In this document: in pieces, positions 41,330-50,995 of the stretch
Layout: the number at the start of each line of letters is the position of its first letter
Numbering within the stretch: the first letter of the stretch is position 1
Source of the DNA: Sporosarcina sp. FSL K6-1508
GTDB taxonomy: Bacteria; Bacillota; Bacilli; Bacillales_A; Planococcaceae
Length of the DNA stretch: 64,000 bases
NCBI RefSeq assembly: GCF_038007465.1
Contig: NZ_JBBOXF010000001.1
Coordinates: 956,501-1,020,500 of the forward strand
Direction: 5' to 3'
Notes under the pieces: generated by a model
Told to the model about the DNA's origin: nothing
Database searches by the model: none
What the model saw: only the letters and a program-made list of their open reading frames with translations
Program-made: the position numbers and the translations under genes

Positions 41330-42994
41330 ATGACAAAGAAAGCCGCATGGTTCTTTACGTTGATTTTTGCAAGTCTAGTGTTACTGGCAGGGTGTTATGG
41401 CGGGGAAAAGGTTGAAGAAACCGAGAAAGATGACAATCCCAAGGGTGAAGAGAAAGTGGAGAAGAGCGTTCTCCACTTGGCTGTAGCGGGAGAAATTCCA
41501 ACACTTAAATCTAACGGTGCATTGGATGGATTATCGCAAACAATGATGCAGAATATTTTCGAAGGTCTCTTCAGAATAGATGCAAATGATGAAATTATTG
41601 AAGGAATCGTAGATACGTATGACGTAAGTGACGACGGATTGAAATATACGTTCCACTTAAGGGAAGATGCATTTTGGAGCAATGGTGATCCAACGACAGC
41701 AACTGACTTCATCTATGCTTGGAAAAAAGCATTACATCCAGATTCAATCTCTCCGCATGCTTACTTAATGGAGGCGGTGAAAGGCGCTGCAAATATTCAA
41801 GACCCTGACCATGAAATGTACGGGGAAGTAGATGAACTCGGTGTGACAGCGCCGGACGATTTCACATTGGAAGTGGAAATGGAAAATGCCGTACCTTATT
41901 TTACCGAACTTCTGTCAAATCCTGTTTTCTATCCGCAGAACGAAAAGTTCTCGAAGGAGCAAAAAGATAAATACGCGCTTGAACCGGAAAACCTTGTCTT
42001 CAATGGTCCATTCACATTGGATTCGTGGGAACATGATCAAAAATGGACGTTGAAAAAGAACCCCGAATACTGGAATGCAGATGATGTGAAAATTGATGAA
42101 ATCAATTTCAAAGTTGCAAAAGACACCTCGACTGAAGTGAATCTTTATGAAACGGATACCATCGATGTTGCCAATTTATCATCGGAGTTTGTTGATGTTT
42201 ACAAGGACCACGAGGAATATACGACTTCATTGAAATCCGAAGTTTACTTCTTACGTATGAATCAGAAAAACGAATACTTAAGTAATGCCAATATCCGTAA
42301 AGCGATTGACATGGGCTGGGATAAAGAGCAGGCGGCAGATGCCATCCTGAAAAATGGCTCAAAAGCTGCTTACTGGTTAGTATTCCCGGGGTTTGTACAA
42401 TCGCCGGACGGAGAAGAGTTCAGGGAGCGCTTTGGCGATTTGAACAAGGGGACGCCTGAAGAAGCGAAAGAGCTTTGGGATAAAGGCCTAGCAGAACTTG
42501 GTGTAACAGAAATAAAACTGGATTTACTTAGCTATGACGACGGTCAAAGAAAATCCGTAGCTGAGTATATGAAAAACCAATTGGAAAAAAATCTTCCGGG
42601 CTTAAAAATTACAATCAATCAACAGCCGAACAAACAAAAACTGGCATTGGAAGATGCATTGAATTATGACTTGTCACATTCAGGCTGGAGAAATGATGTC
42701 GCGGATCCGGTCGAGTTTCTATCTGTGTTCCTATCAGACGGTGCATATAACTGGCAGGCATTTAAAAATGATCAGTTCGACAAAAACGTGAAGAAGGCAA
42801 TGGTTGATTTCACGGATATCGACAGACGTTTTGCTGAACTACAAGAAGCCGAAGAAATTCTAATCGGACAAGAGGCTGCAATTTCACCAATGTATCAGGC
42901 AGGATCTGCACGACTTATTAAACCTTACGTAAAAGGATTTACTGCACATGCGAATTCTACGTATTCTTACCAATGGGTGTCAATGGATAACTAA
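41330..42994 (+). CDS. Oligopeptide ABC transporter substrate-binding lipoprotein (OppA-type)
   Basis: 554 residues from ATG 41330, with GGGGGAG ahead. Signal peptide with lipobox VLLAGC (lipidated Cys near 23), an acidic linker, then a type-5 solute-binding domain (FHLREDAFWSNGDPTTATDFIYAWK, DVANLSSEFVDVY). It captures peptides outside the membrane and hands them to the permeases encoded next. It is the first gene of a sigma-54-driven operon: binding protein, two permeases, fused ATPase, small membrane protein and Xaa-Pro peptidase. Context suggests proline- or hydroxyproline-containing peptides. Confidence 0.93.
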   Translation: MTKKAAWFFTLIFASLVLLAGCYGGEKVEETEKDDNPKGEEKVEKSVLHLAVAGEIPTLKSNGALDGLSQTMMQNIFEGLFRIDANDEIIEGIVDTYDVSDDGLKYTFHLREDAFWSNGDPTTATDFIYAWKKALHPDSISPHAYLMEAVKGAANIQDPDHEMYGEVDELGVTAPDDFTLEVEMENAVPYFTELLSNPVFYPQNEKFSKEQKDKYALEPENLVFNGPFTLDSWEHDQKWTLKKNPEYWNADDVKIDEINFKVAKDTSTEVNLYETDTIDVANLSSEFVDVYKDHEEYTTSLKSEVYFLRMNQKNEYLSNANIRKAIDMGWDKEQAADAILKNGSKAAYWLVFPGFVQSPDGEEFRERFGDLNKGTPEEAKELWDKGLAELGVTEIKLDLLSYDDGQRKSVAEYMKNQLEKNLPGLKITINQQPNKQKLALEDALNYDLSHSGWRNDVADPVEFLSVFLSDGAYNWQAFKNDQFDKNVKKAMVDFTDIDRRFAELQEAEEILIGQEAAISPMYQAGSARLIKPYVKGFTAHANSTYSYQWVSMDN

Positions 42995-43101
42995 TTAATC
43001 ATAATGCAATCTGCATATTGTATCTCACCAAAGTGGAAGTCTGCTTTGGAGGGATACAGCGAATTTATTGTTAATACATCACGATATAGGCGGTGACTTG
43101 C

Positions 43102-44040
43102 GTGAGAAATTACATTGCTAGCAGAATTGGGTATATGTTGTTCACCTTTCTAATAATTGTTACGTTTACATTTTTTTTAATGCAAACGTTGCCGGGTTCG
43201 CCTTTTAATGATGAACGTTTATCATCGGCGCAAAAAGAAGTATTAAATGAAAGATACGGGTTAAATGAACCGTTGTCCGTTCAGTATTTTAAATACCTTG
43301 CCAACATTACGAAAGGTGATTTTGGAGTCTCCTTTCAATTTGATGGTAGATCGGTCACCAGTATTATAGGTGAAAGAATAGGTGTATCGGCGATATTGGG
43401 AGCGCAGTCTTTAATTGTGGGGACGATAATCGGACTCTTTTTAGGAATTATTGCCGCTTTGAGGCACAATACATTCATTGATTATGGGGCCATGGTCGTA
43501 GCGGTTCTGGGGCTGTCGATTCCAAACTTTGTATTGGCAGGACTTCTTCAGTATTGGGTAGGTGTACGCTTGCAATGGTTACCAGTTGCGTTTTGGGAAG
43601 GGTTTGAGTACTCCATCCTTCCGACAATTGCACTTGCTGCATTTGTTGTTGCTACTATGGCCCGCTTTATGCGAACTGAAATGCTAGATGTACTGGGGAA
43701 TGAATACATTACAACTGCGAGAGCGAAGGGGGTCAGTGAATATACTGTTGTCATGAAGCATGGTTTGCGTAATGCGATGATACCGATTATTACGATTTTA
43801 GGTCCGTTAACCGTAGCGTTAATGACTGGAACGTTAGTAGTCGAAAAAATATTCAGTGTTCCTGGCCTAGGAGAGCAATTCGTCAAGTCAATTTTAACCA
43901 ATGACTATCCTGTCATTATGGGTGTGACACTATTTTATAGCTTGTTGTTTATTATCGTTATCCTTATTGTGGATCTGTTGTACGGCGTCATTGATCCAAG
44001 AATCCGGCTTTCAGGAGGTGGACAGCGTGAAGGTAAATGA
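43102..44040 (+). CDS. Oligopeptide ABC transporter permease (OppB-type)
   Basis: 312 residues from GTG 43102; AGGCGGTGA lies before it, and another GTG nine bases upstream is possible. Six transmembrane helices, the N-terminal MLFTFLIIVTFTFFLMQTLPGSP typical of DppB/OppB, and the EAA loop EYITTARAKGVSEYTVVMKHGLRNA that couples to the ATPase. It pairs with the OppC-type protein encoded next (14-base gene overlap). Confidence 0.93.
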   Translation: MRNYIASRIGYMLFTFLIIVTFTFFLMQTLPGSPFNDERLSSAQKEVLNERYGLNEPLSVQYFKYLANITKGDFGVSFQFDGRSVTSIIGERIGVSAILGAQSLIVGTIIGLFLGIIAALRHNTFIDYGAMVVAVLGLSIPNFVLAGLLQYWVGVRLQWLPVAFWEGFEYSILPTIALAAFVVATMARFMRTEMLDVLGNEYITTARAKGVSEYTVVMKHGLRNAMIPIITILGPLTVALMTGTLVVEKIFSVPGLGEQFVKSILTNDYPVIMGVTLFYSLLFIIVILIVDLLYGVIDPRIRLSGGGQREGK

Positions 44041-45043
44041 ATTTGAATTAGCCGATGACCTATTTGAAGAGGCGGGGCAAAAGTTAACAGAGAACAAAAG
44101 TGTGAATCGCCCATCATCGACTTTTCTGAAAGACTCATGGGTAAGGCTACGAAAGAATAAAGGCGCGTTTATAGGGTTAATTCTCATCGTGCTGATCATC
44201 TTCCTTGCTGCTTTCGGACCTTTCATGAATTCGCATGGCTTTGACGAACAAGATCTAACGAGAACGAATATGCCGCCCAAAGTGCCGGTGTTGGAAAATA
44301 TACCGTTCTTGGGTGTGAGCGGTGTAGATATCCGTGGAACGGATCAATACGCAGTAAAAGGAGTATCTGAGTACTACTGGTTCGGGACCGATGATTTAGG
44401 GCGGGATTTATGGACGCGTATCTGGCAAGGGACAAGAATCTCCCTATATATCGCGTTTTTAGCAGCTGCACTGGACTTGGTAATTGGCGTAGCGTACGGC
44501 AGTATTTCTGCGTATTATGGCGGTCGGATTGACAATGTGATGCAGCGTATCATCGAAGTTTTGATGGGTATTCCCAATTTGATTGTCGTCATCCTATTGA
44601 TCCTGATATTGAAGCCGGGCATTCTTTCAATCACGTTGGCAATGGTTATTACAGGATGGGTAAGTATGGCGAGAATCGTGCGGGGACAAGTATTGAAATT
44701 GAAGGGGCAGGAATTCGTCCTTGCCTCCAGAACGTTAGGGGCAAACGATAAAAGGCTCATTTGGGGGCATCTTATTCCTAACTCATTAGGACCGATCATC
44801 ATTACAACAATGTTTACGATTCCGACTGCAATTTTTACCGAAGCTTTTCTAAGTTTTATCGGTTTAGGACTTCAACCGCCAATCGCTTCACTTGGGATGA
44901 TTGTAAATGATGGTTTTAAGATGCTAAAAATATATCCACATATGCTTATGTTTTCTTCTATCATTATCAGTTTAATAATGATCAGTTTTAACTTGCTTGG
45001 TGATGGTCTTCGGGACTCGTTTGATCCGAAAATGAAGAAATAG
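44027..45043 (+). CDS. Oligopeptide ABC transporter permease (OppC-type)
   Basis: 338 residues from GTG 44027, 7 bases after AGGAGGTG. OppC N-terminal domain and six helices, with the marker YWFGTDDLGRDLWTRIWQG and the EAA loop QEFVLASRTLGANDKRLIWGHLIPN. It forms the heterodimeric channel with the OppB-type partner. Its gene begins inside the oppB-type gene and ends 11 bases before the ATPase start. Confidence 0.93.
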   Translation: MKVNEFELADDLFEEAGQKLTENKSVNRPSSTFLKDSWVRLRKNKGAFIGLILIVLIIFLAAFGPFMNSHGFDEQDLTRTNMPPKVPVLENIPFLGVSGVDIRGTDQYAVKGVSEYYWFGTDDLGRDLWTRIWQGTRISLYIAFLAAALDLVIGVAYGSISAYYGGRIDNVMQRIIEVLMGIPNLIVVILLILILKPGILSITLAMVITGWVSMARIVRGQVLKLKGQEFVLASRTLGANDKRLIWGHLIPNSLGPIIITTMFTIPTAIFTEAFLSFIGLGLQPPIASLGMIVNDGFKMLKIYPHMLMFSSIIISLIMISFNLLGDGLRDSFDPKMKK

Positions 45044-45054
45044 AGGTGAATATA

Positions 45055-47037
45055 ATGGGGAAAATCTTATCAGTAGATGATTTACATATCTCTTTTGACA
45101 CATACGATGGGGAAGTACAAGCTGTTCGGGGGGTTACGTTCGATTTATATAAAGGTGAAACGCTAGCCGTCGTCGGTGAATCGGGATCAGGGAAGTCTGT
45201 GATGTCGAAAAGCATCATGGGGTTGATACCGAAACCGACAGGAAGAATCGTCAAAGGAAATATTATGTACCAAGATAAGGACATTACGAAATTTTCGAAT
45301 AAAGAATTGAGGGGCATCCGTGGATCTGATATATCCATAATATTTCAAGATCCGATGACGTCACTGAATCCGACAATGACTGTTAGTAATCAAATTATTG
45401 AAGGGATTCTTGCCCATCAAAAAATCACGAAAAAAGAAGCGGAAAAAAAAGCGGTTGAACTGCTTGAGTTAGTCGGAATCACAAATGCCGTAGAACGGGT
45501 GAAACAATACCCGCACCAATTTTCCGGTGGAATGCAACAGCGTGTAGTCATTGCGATGGCACTTGCCTGCAACCCTGGAATATTAATAGCGGATGAACCG
45601 ACAACAGCGCTCGATGTTACTGTTCAGGCACAAGTGCTTGAATTGCTGAGAGATATCCAGAAGAAAATGGGTACATCTATTATATTCATCACACATGACT
45701 TGGGTGTTGTTGCAAATATTGCTGATCGGGTTGCTGTTATGTATGCAGGAAGAGTAGTGGAAATCGGGAAAACGGAAGAGGTTTTCTATAATCCACAACA
45801 TCCTTATACAAAAGGGTTATTGGCTGCGATGCCTGATTTGACGATAGATCAAGAGGAATTGCGAACAATCCCGGGTTCTCCACCCAATTTGTTGCATCCT
45901 CCTACCGGGGACGCTTTCGCTTTACGCAATGAACATGCATTGAAAATTGATTTCCTTCATGATCCACCGATGTTCAAAGTAACTGAAACTCATTCTGCCG
46001 CAACGTGGTTATTGCATGGAAAAGCCTCAAAAGTTGCGAAGAAAATGGAAGAAAAGCAACAAGCGAAAATAATCAAAAGCGAAAAAGTATCTGGCAAAGA
46101 AATTGGAAAGGAGAAATTACTCGAAGTTAAAGGTTTGAAGCAGCACTTTATGGGCGGTAAAAATTCGATTATTAAAGCAGTCGATGGTATTTCTTTTGAT
46201 ATATATAAAGGCGAGACGTTTGGTCTTGTTGGAGAGTCTGGATGCGGTAAGTCGACAACGGGAAGAACACTAATTCGTTTATATGACGCAACAGCAGGCG
46301 AAGTCTACTTTAATGGCGTCGACATTCATAAGAAAAATAAATTGAACTTGAACAAAGATATTCAAATGATTTTTCAGGACCCGTATTCATCACTGAATCC
46401 AAGATGGACCGTGGCTGATATTATAGCCGAGGGAATGGATATACACGGGCTATATACATCGAAAACTGAGCGAATGGAAAAGGTTTATGAACTATTAAAT
46501 ACTGTCGGTCTTTCCGAAGAGCATTCAAATCGGTACCCGCACGAGTTTAGTGGAGGTCAAAGACAGCGCATAGGTATAGCGCGGGCTCTTGCTGTAGATC
46601 CGGAATTTATCATTGCAGATGAGCCGATCTCAGCATTGGATGTCTCAATTCAAGCACAAATTACGAACTTGTTGAAGAAACTTCAAAAAGAGAAGAACCT
46701 TACGTATTTATTTATCGCTCATGATCTGTCGATGGTGAAGTATATCAGCGACCGGGTCGGTGTCATGTACCAGGGGAAACTGGTTGAAGTGGCTGAGAGC
46801 AATGAGCTATATGACAATCCGTTACATCCTTACACCAAGTCATTGTTATCCGCCATTCCTGTTCCGGATCCTAAAGTTGAGAAAAGAAGAAAGAGGATTC
46901 ACAAAGGCAAATGGGCTATCGACTCTGAAGATTGCATACTGAGGGAGATTACAGAGGGACACTGGGTTGCATGTTCTAAGGATGAAGTCGATTCATATAG
47001 AACGAAATCAGAAGCTACTGCTCTTTTAGTTTACTAA
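45055..47037 (+). CDS. Fused oligopeptide ABC transporter ATPase (OppD-OppF fusion)
   Basis: 660 residues with two complete ABC ATPase domains. The first has Walker A GESGSGKS (41-48), signature FSGGMQQR and Walker B LIADEPTTALD. The second has Walker A GESGCGKS (~395-402), signature FSGGQRQR and IIADEPISALD. Separate OppD and OppF proteins do this job in the second transporter of the window. The post-domain segment that normally carries the cysteine cluster GCxFxxRC reads GDAFALRNEHAL here, so an iron-sulfur or metal cluster seen in some OppD/F proteins is not expected from this half. It energises the permease pair encoded upstream. Confidence 0.93.
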   Translation: MGKILSVDDLHISFDTYDGEVQAVRGVTFDLYKGETLAVVGESGSGKSVMSKSIMGLIPKPTGRIVKGNIMYQDKDITKFSNKELRGIRGSDISIIFQDPMTSLNPTMTVSNQIIEGILAHQKITKKEAEKKAVELLELVGITNAVERVKQYPHQFSGGMQQRVVIAMALACNPGILIADEPTTALDVTVQAQVLELLRDIQKKMGTSIIFITHDLGVVANIADRVAVMYAGRVVEIGKTEEVFYNPQHPYTKGLLAAMPDLTIDQEELRTIPGSPPNLLHPPTGDAFALRNEHALKIDFLHDPPMFKVTETHSAATWLLHGKASKVAKKMEEKQQAKIIKSEKVSGKEIGKEKLLEVKGLKQHFMGGKNSIIKAVDGISFDIYKGETFGLVGESGCGKSTTGRTLIRLYDATAGEVYFNGVDIHKKNKLNLNKDIQMIFQDPYSSLNPRWTVADIIAEGMDIHGLYTSKTERMEKVYELLNTVGLSEEHSNRYPHEFSGGQRQRIGIARALAVDPEFIIADEPISALDVSIQAQITNLLKKLQKEKNLTYLFIAHDLSMVKYISDRVGVMYQGKLVEVAESNELYDNPLHPYTKSLLSAIPVPDPKVEKRRKRIHKGKWAIDSEDCILREITEGHWVACSKDEVDSYRTKSEATALLVY

Positions 47038-47060
47038 ATTACCATGAAGGACTGTTGAAG

Positions 47061-47414
47061 ATGGAAAAAAAGTCAGTCATTACTTTTAGTAGTGTTAGTT
47101 TGCTGGCATTGGCATTTCTACTACTGGATGTAAGTTTTGTCTTGTGGGATATTTTTTTTCTCATCGGATTAGTGATATTTATGCTGGGCGGCGTATTTTT
47201 ATTGCTGGAAAAGGGGGTATTTGACTTCTTTTTTTACAGCTTTAAAAAATTCTTGAAGACATCCTCGAAAGTGGAGGAATATGTATCAGAAGTGAATGGT
47301 CAAGATGAATTTGCAGCGTCTTCAGCTAAGAAAGCTACGTTTCCACGCTACATTCTGTTCACGGGAATAACAATCATAGTCATCACAACGGTTTTTCCGG
47401 TATATCTCTTATAA
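47061..47414 (+). CDS. Hypothetical small membrane protein in the transporter operon
   Basis: 117 residues from ATG 47061 (AAGGA nine bases ahead). Two N-terminal hydrophobic helices (~8-50) and one at the C-terminus (~97-117), joined by a charged ~45-residue loop. I do not recognise the family. It is sandwiched between the fused ATPase and a prolidase in the same operon, so an accessory role in peptide uptake is possible. Confidence 0.7.
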   Translation: MEKKSVITFSSVSLLALAFLLLDVSFVLWDIFFLIGLVIFMLGGVFLLLEKGVFDFFFYSFKKFLKTSSKVEEYVSEVNGQDEFAASSAKKATFPRYILFTGITIIVITTVFPVYLL

Positions 47415-47462
47415 AAAGTAATGAATGTTTCAAAACATTAAATAGGATATGGGGGGAAAAGA

Positions 47463-48539
47463 GTGAATAGATTAGTGAAGCTTCAACAACAATTTGACGA
47501 ATTATCCATTGATGGGTTAATGATTAACGGTGACTGGAACCGACGATACGTAACTGGTTTTACAGGAAGTAACGGTATTGTACTTATTACGAAAAATGAC
47601 GTTACACTCATAACGGATTACCGCTATTTTGAACAAGCGAAAAGTCAGACTGGCTTAAGTGTGGTCTTGCATGCAGAGCACACGGGTCATAAGCATAAAA
47701 TCTACGATGAAGCAGCGAAGCAAATCAAAAAGATGGGCATAAAACGTCTTGGTTTTGAACAGCAGCATCTAAGTTTCGGAAACTATGCAAAATTGGATGG
47801 GCTAATCGATTGTGAAATGATACCTACTTATGATGTAGTGGAAAATCTGCGTATGGTCAAGTCGCTTGAAGAAATCGAAAACATCCGAACATCCTCTAAA
47901 ATTACTGATGATGCATTCGTTCATATATTGGATTTCATTCGTCCAGGACTGACAGAGTTGAAAGTCGCAGGAGAATTGGAAAGTTTCATCAAAAAAAACG
48001 GTGGAATCACTTCAACGTTCAGTCCGATTGTAGCATCCGGGAAGCGGGCATCGTTGCCACATGGCAGGGCAAGTGACAAAGTCATTGAAAAAGGCGATAT
48101 GATCACCATCGATTTCGGAACAAACTACAATGGCTACTGGTCTGATATTTCCCGTGTTGTGGCGATGGGTGAACCGAATGAAAAAATGATGGAAGTGCAG
48201 CAAGTCGTTCTTCGGGCTTTCACCAACTGTGCAACCAATCTAAAATCAGGGCTGACGGACCGTGAAGTGGATAAATATATGAGGGATGTCCTAATCGAAG
48301 CCGACTACAACCAATTCTCGGGAACAGGTACGGGTCATGGAATTGGCCTTGAAGTACACGAAAAGCCACTATTCTCCGTAGACTCGGAAAAAATCTTGTT
48401 ACCAGGGATGGTCATTACGATTGAGCCTGGAATCTATTTACCCGAGATAGGCGGGGCGCGCATTGAAGACATGCTACTGGTTACGGAAGAGGGCTGCGAA
48501 GTATTGTCGCCATCTTCAAAGGAATTGGTTATTCTTTAA
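47463..48539 (+). CDS. Xaa-Pro peptidase (M24 family)
   Basis: 358 residues. Creatinase-like N-domain (FTGSNGIVLITKNDVTLITD) and the M24 metal ligands in TIDFGTNYNGYWSDISR, GTGHGIGLEVHEKP, TIEPGIYLPE and GGARIEDM. GTG start with GGGGGGAAAAGA upstream. Last gene of the first oligopeptide transporter operon, so imported peptides would meet it at once. A terminator follows at 48554-48599. It is about as similar to the neighbour at 48684 as to general PepQ/YqhT-type peptidases by eye. Confidence 0.92.
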   Translation: MNRLVKLQQQFDELSIDGLMINGDWNRRYVTGFTGSNGIVLITKNDVTLITDYRYFEQAKSQTGLSVVLHAEHTGHKHKIYDEAAKQIKKMGIKRLGFEQQHLSFGNYAKLDGLIDCEMIPTYDVVENLRMVKSLEEIENIRTSSKITDDAFVHILDFIRPGLTELKVAGELESFIKKNGGITSTFSPIVASGKRASLPHGRASDKVIEKGDMITIDFGTNYNGYWSDISRVVAMGEPNEKMMEVQQVVLRAFTNCATNLKSGLTDREVDKYMRDVLIEADYNQFSGTGTGHGIGLEVHEKPLFSVDSEKILLPGMVITIEPGIYLPEIGGARIEDMLLVTEEGCEVLSPSSKELVIL

Positions 48540-48553
48540 AAAATTTCAATAAG

Positions 48554-48599
48554 AAGGCTGCTGATGCGCAGGTTTTATTTAGGCATCGGCAGCCTTTTT
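48554..48599 (+). terminator. Rho-independent terminator between two M24 peptidase genes
   Basis: AAGGCTGCTGATGC pairs with GCATCGGCAGCCTT (48583-48596; one mismatch), then TTTTT. It separates the transporter operon from the next sigma-54 unit. Confidence 0.88.
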
Positions 48600-48614
48600 G
48601 AAGACAATGACTAG

Positions 48615-48631
48615 TTGGCATCAAAGTTGCA
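48615..48631 (+). promoter_or_regulatory. Sigma-54 promoter of the second plus-strand M24 peptidase gene
   Basis: TTGGCATCAAAGTTGCA, exact spacing, 53 bases before the GTG start. It is preceded by TGACTAG, which also precedes the site at 49942. Confidence 0.88.
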
Positions 48632-48683
48632 ATGCAATATACGTGCTAGAAAATACCGTTGAAAATTAAGAGGAGTGGTTTAG

Positions 48684-49754
48684 GTGGATAAAATTAATCA
48701 GATTAGAAGTTTATTTAAAGAGTTTGGAATAGATGGGCTGCTCGTTACCGATGAATTGAATCGCCGCTATTTAACAGAGTTTACGGGTAGTGCGGGTGTT
48801 GTCTTGATTACCCAAAACGAAGCTTTATTCTTAACGGACTTTCGCTATGACAAGCAGGCGAGGGAACAAATTAATGGCTATGAAATAAATATTCACCAGT
48901 CATCCCGATTGTTATTGGAAAGCATTGTGCAAAATGTTAACAAGCTCGGTATTAAAAACTTGGGATTTGAAGCGGGAGATATGAATTTTAATTTTTATAC
49001 ACAACTTGCAAATGTAATGGATGAAAATCTCGTTCCAACAACTAAAATTGTGGAAAAGCTTAGATTGGTCAAGACTGAAATAGAAGTTGAAAAGATTAGG
49101 GAGGCCGCGAAAATTGGAGATGCCGCGTTCAATCATATTCAAAGTATCATCCGGCCTGGCATAACAGAGTTGGACGTTGCCATTGAGTTGGAACACTTCA
49201 TGAAGAAAAAGGGGGCAAGCGGAAATTCATCACATTCACTTATTGTCGCTTCCGGTCACCGAGGAGCATTGCCACATGGAGTTGCAAGTGACAAAGTGAT
49301 TGAGTCAGGGGATATGGTGACGCTTGACTACGGGGCATTGTATGAAGGATACAGATCAGACATGACGAGAACGCTTGCAGTCGGAATACCCGATTCAAAA
49401 CTGGTCGAAATGTATACGATTGTTCATGATGCACTGCAACTGACACTGGAGACGATCAAAGCGGGAATGTCAGCAAATGAAATAGACGCTATCGCAAGGG
49501 ATTATATAGCAGGAAAAGGATATGGCCAATATTTTGGACACGGCCTTGGACATGGAATCGGTCTCGATATACACGAGGATCCTTTCTTCTCGAATATTTC
49601 AACGGAAGAACTTCTTCCGGGCATGATTGTCACGATTGAACCGGGTATCTATATTCCAGAACTGGGCGGCGTTCGAATTGAAGATGACATCTTTGTAAAA
49701 GAAAATGGGATTGAGATTTTGACGTTGTCTCCTAAACAATTGATTACGTTGTGA
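48684..49754 (+). CDS. Xaa-Pro peptidase (M24 family)
   Basis: 356 residues, GTG start with GAGGAGTGG upstream. The M24 ligands are intact: TLDYGALYEGYRSDMTR, FGHGLGHGIGLDIHEDP, TIEPGIYIPE and GGVRIEDDI. It is a third prolidase-type enzyme in the island, transcribed alone from its own sigma-54 promoter. The three M24 enzymes may differ in peptide length or in preference for proline versus hydroxyproline; this is inference. Confidence 0.92.
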   Translation: MDKINQIRSLFKEFGIDGLLVTDELNRRYLTEFTGSAGVVLITQNEALFLTDFRYDKQAREQINGYEINIHQSSRLLLESIVQNVNKLGIKNLGFEAGDMNFNFYTQLANVMDENLVPTTKIVEKLRLVKTEIEVEKIREAAKIGDAAFNHIQSIIRPGITELDVAIELEHFMKKKGASGNSSHSLIVASGHRGALPHGVASDKVIESGDMVTLDYGALYEGYRSDMTRTLAVGIPDSKLVEMYTIVHDALQLTLETIKAGMSANEIDAIARDYIAGKGYGQYFGHGLGHGIGLDIHEDPFFSNISTEELLPGMIVTIEPGIYIPELGGVRIEDDIFVKENGIEILTLSPKQLITL

Positions 49755-49762
49755 AGGGATTA

Positions 49763-49788
49763 CTGGTGTAAATGTTAATAGACACCAG
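49763..49788 (+). promoter_or_regulatory. Inverted repeat CTGGTGT-N12-ACACCAG, possible activator site
   Basis: A 7-bp perfect inverted repeat between the M24 stop and the sigma-54 promoter at 49942, about 155 bases upstream of that promoter. That is a usual distance for an enhancer bound by a sigma-54 activator. There is no T-run, so it is not an obvious terminator. I did not find the same arms before the other sigma-54 sites. Confidence 0.3.
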
Positions 49789-49941
49789 AATTGTAGTATT
49801 CAAATTATTTAGACACCATTATATTCGGTGAATGAAAAGTTGAAATTGAAAAAATAGATTAAATATCGTATTACTTCTGTATCCTCACTGACAATACGTC
49901 ACAGTGGGGATATTCGTATGGTTTTTGGGACGCTTTGACTA

Positions 49942-49958
49942 GTGGCACGAAACTTGCA
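49942..49958 (+). promoter_or_regulatory. Sigma-54 promoter of the second oligopeptide transporter operon
   Basis: GTGGCACGAAACTTGCA: TGGCAC-N5-TTGCA, exact spacing, 57 bases before the ATG of the OppD-type gene. Confidence 0.9.
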
Positions 49959-50014
49959 ATGTAGTTATATATGTTCATATCGCAAGAAAGCCGAAAACTA
50001 TGGGGTGGATATTG

Positions 50015-50995
50015 ATGTCAACTTTGTTGGAAGTCAAAAATCTTAAAACACATTTTAAAAAGAATAAACGCGTCGTTCGGGCGGTAGACGGAATAGATTT
50101 TGAGATAAAAAAGGGTGAGACTGTTGCGCTTGTCGGGGAGTCCGGATGCGGAAAAAGCATGACTTCACTTTCAATTATGGGTCTTGTCCCGTCACCGGAG
50201 GGGAAAATAGAAGACGGTGAAATACTGCTAGATGGCGTTGATCTGGTACAATCACCCGAGAAAAAAATGTATAAAGTTCGAGGGAAAGATATTGCGATGA
50301 TTTTCCAGGAACCGATGACATCTTTAAATCCTGTTCTAACAATTGGTGACCAATTGATGAGTGTCATCATTTATCATTTAAAACTCACAAAGAAACAAGC
50401 GGAAACCAAAGCGATAGAAATGCTGGAGTTAGTCGGTTTTTCTGATCCGAAAAAAATACTTAAAGATTACCCGCACCGCTTATCTGGCGGGATGAGACAA
50501 CGAGTGATGATTGCGATGGCAATGTCCTGCAATCCCAAGTTGCTGATAGCGGATGAACCGACAACTGCATTAGACGTTACCATTCAAGCACAAGTCCTTG
50601 AGTTGATGAAAAAATTAAGTGTGCAATTTTCTACATCGATTCTTTTAATCACACACGATCTTGGTGTTGTTTCTGAACTGGCGGAAAGAGTCATTGTTAT
50701 GTATGCAGGTAAAATTGTTGAAATCGCTCCTATTGATGATTTGTTCGAAAGCCCCCTCCATCCCTATACAGTAGGGCTAATTAATTCGGTCCCGAAAATA
50801 GATGGAGAAATTGAAAGGCTTCAGGCTATCAAAGGGAATGTTCCCGCTCCCGGATCAATAATAACAGGTTGCAGGTTTGCGGCTAGATGCAGCAAAGTGT
50901 TCGACCGCTGTAACAAGGAAATGCCAGCCTTGACAAAAATGGATGAAACTAGATCTGTTCGCTGCTTTTTGTATGACGAAGTGGGGGTGGAATGA
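50015..50995 (+). CDS. Oligopeptide ABC transporter ATPase (OppD-type)
   Basis: 326 residues from ATG 50015, with GGGGTGGA upstream; an earlier in-frame ATG lacks a good site. Walker A GESGCGKS, signature LSGGMRQR, Walker B LIADEPTTALD and the OppD C-terminal extension with the cysteine motif TGCRFAARCSKVFDRC. Pairs with the OppF-type ATPase, whose gene overlaps it by 4 bases. First gene of the second transporter operon. Confidence 0.93.
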   Translation: MSTLLEVKNLKTHFKKNKRVVRAVDGIDFEIKKGETVALVGESGCGKSMTSLSIMGLVPSPEGKIEDGEILLDGVDLVQSPEKKMYKVRGKDIAMIFQEPMTSLNPVLTIGDQLMSVIIYHLKLTKKQAETKAIEMLELVGFSDPKKILKDYPHRLSGGMRQRVMIAMAMSCNPKLLIADEPTTALDVTIQAQVLELMKKLSVQFSTSILLITHDLGVVSELAERVIVMYAGKIVEIAPIDDLFESPLHPYTVGLINSVPKIDGEIERLQAIKGNVPAPGSIITGCRFAARCSKVFDRCNKEMPALTKMDETRSVRCFLYDEVGVE

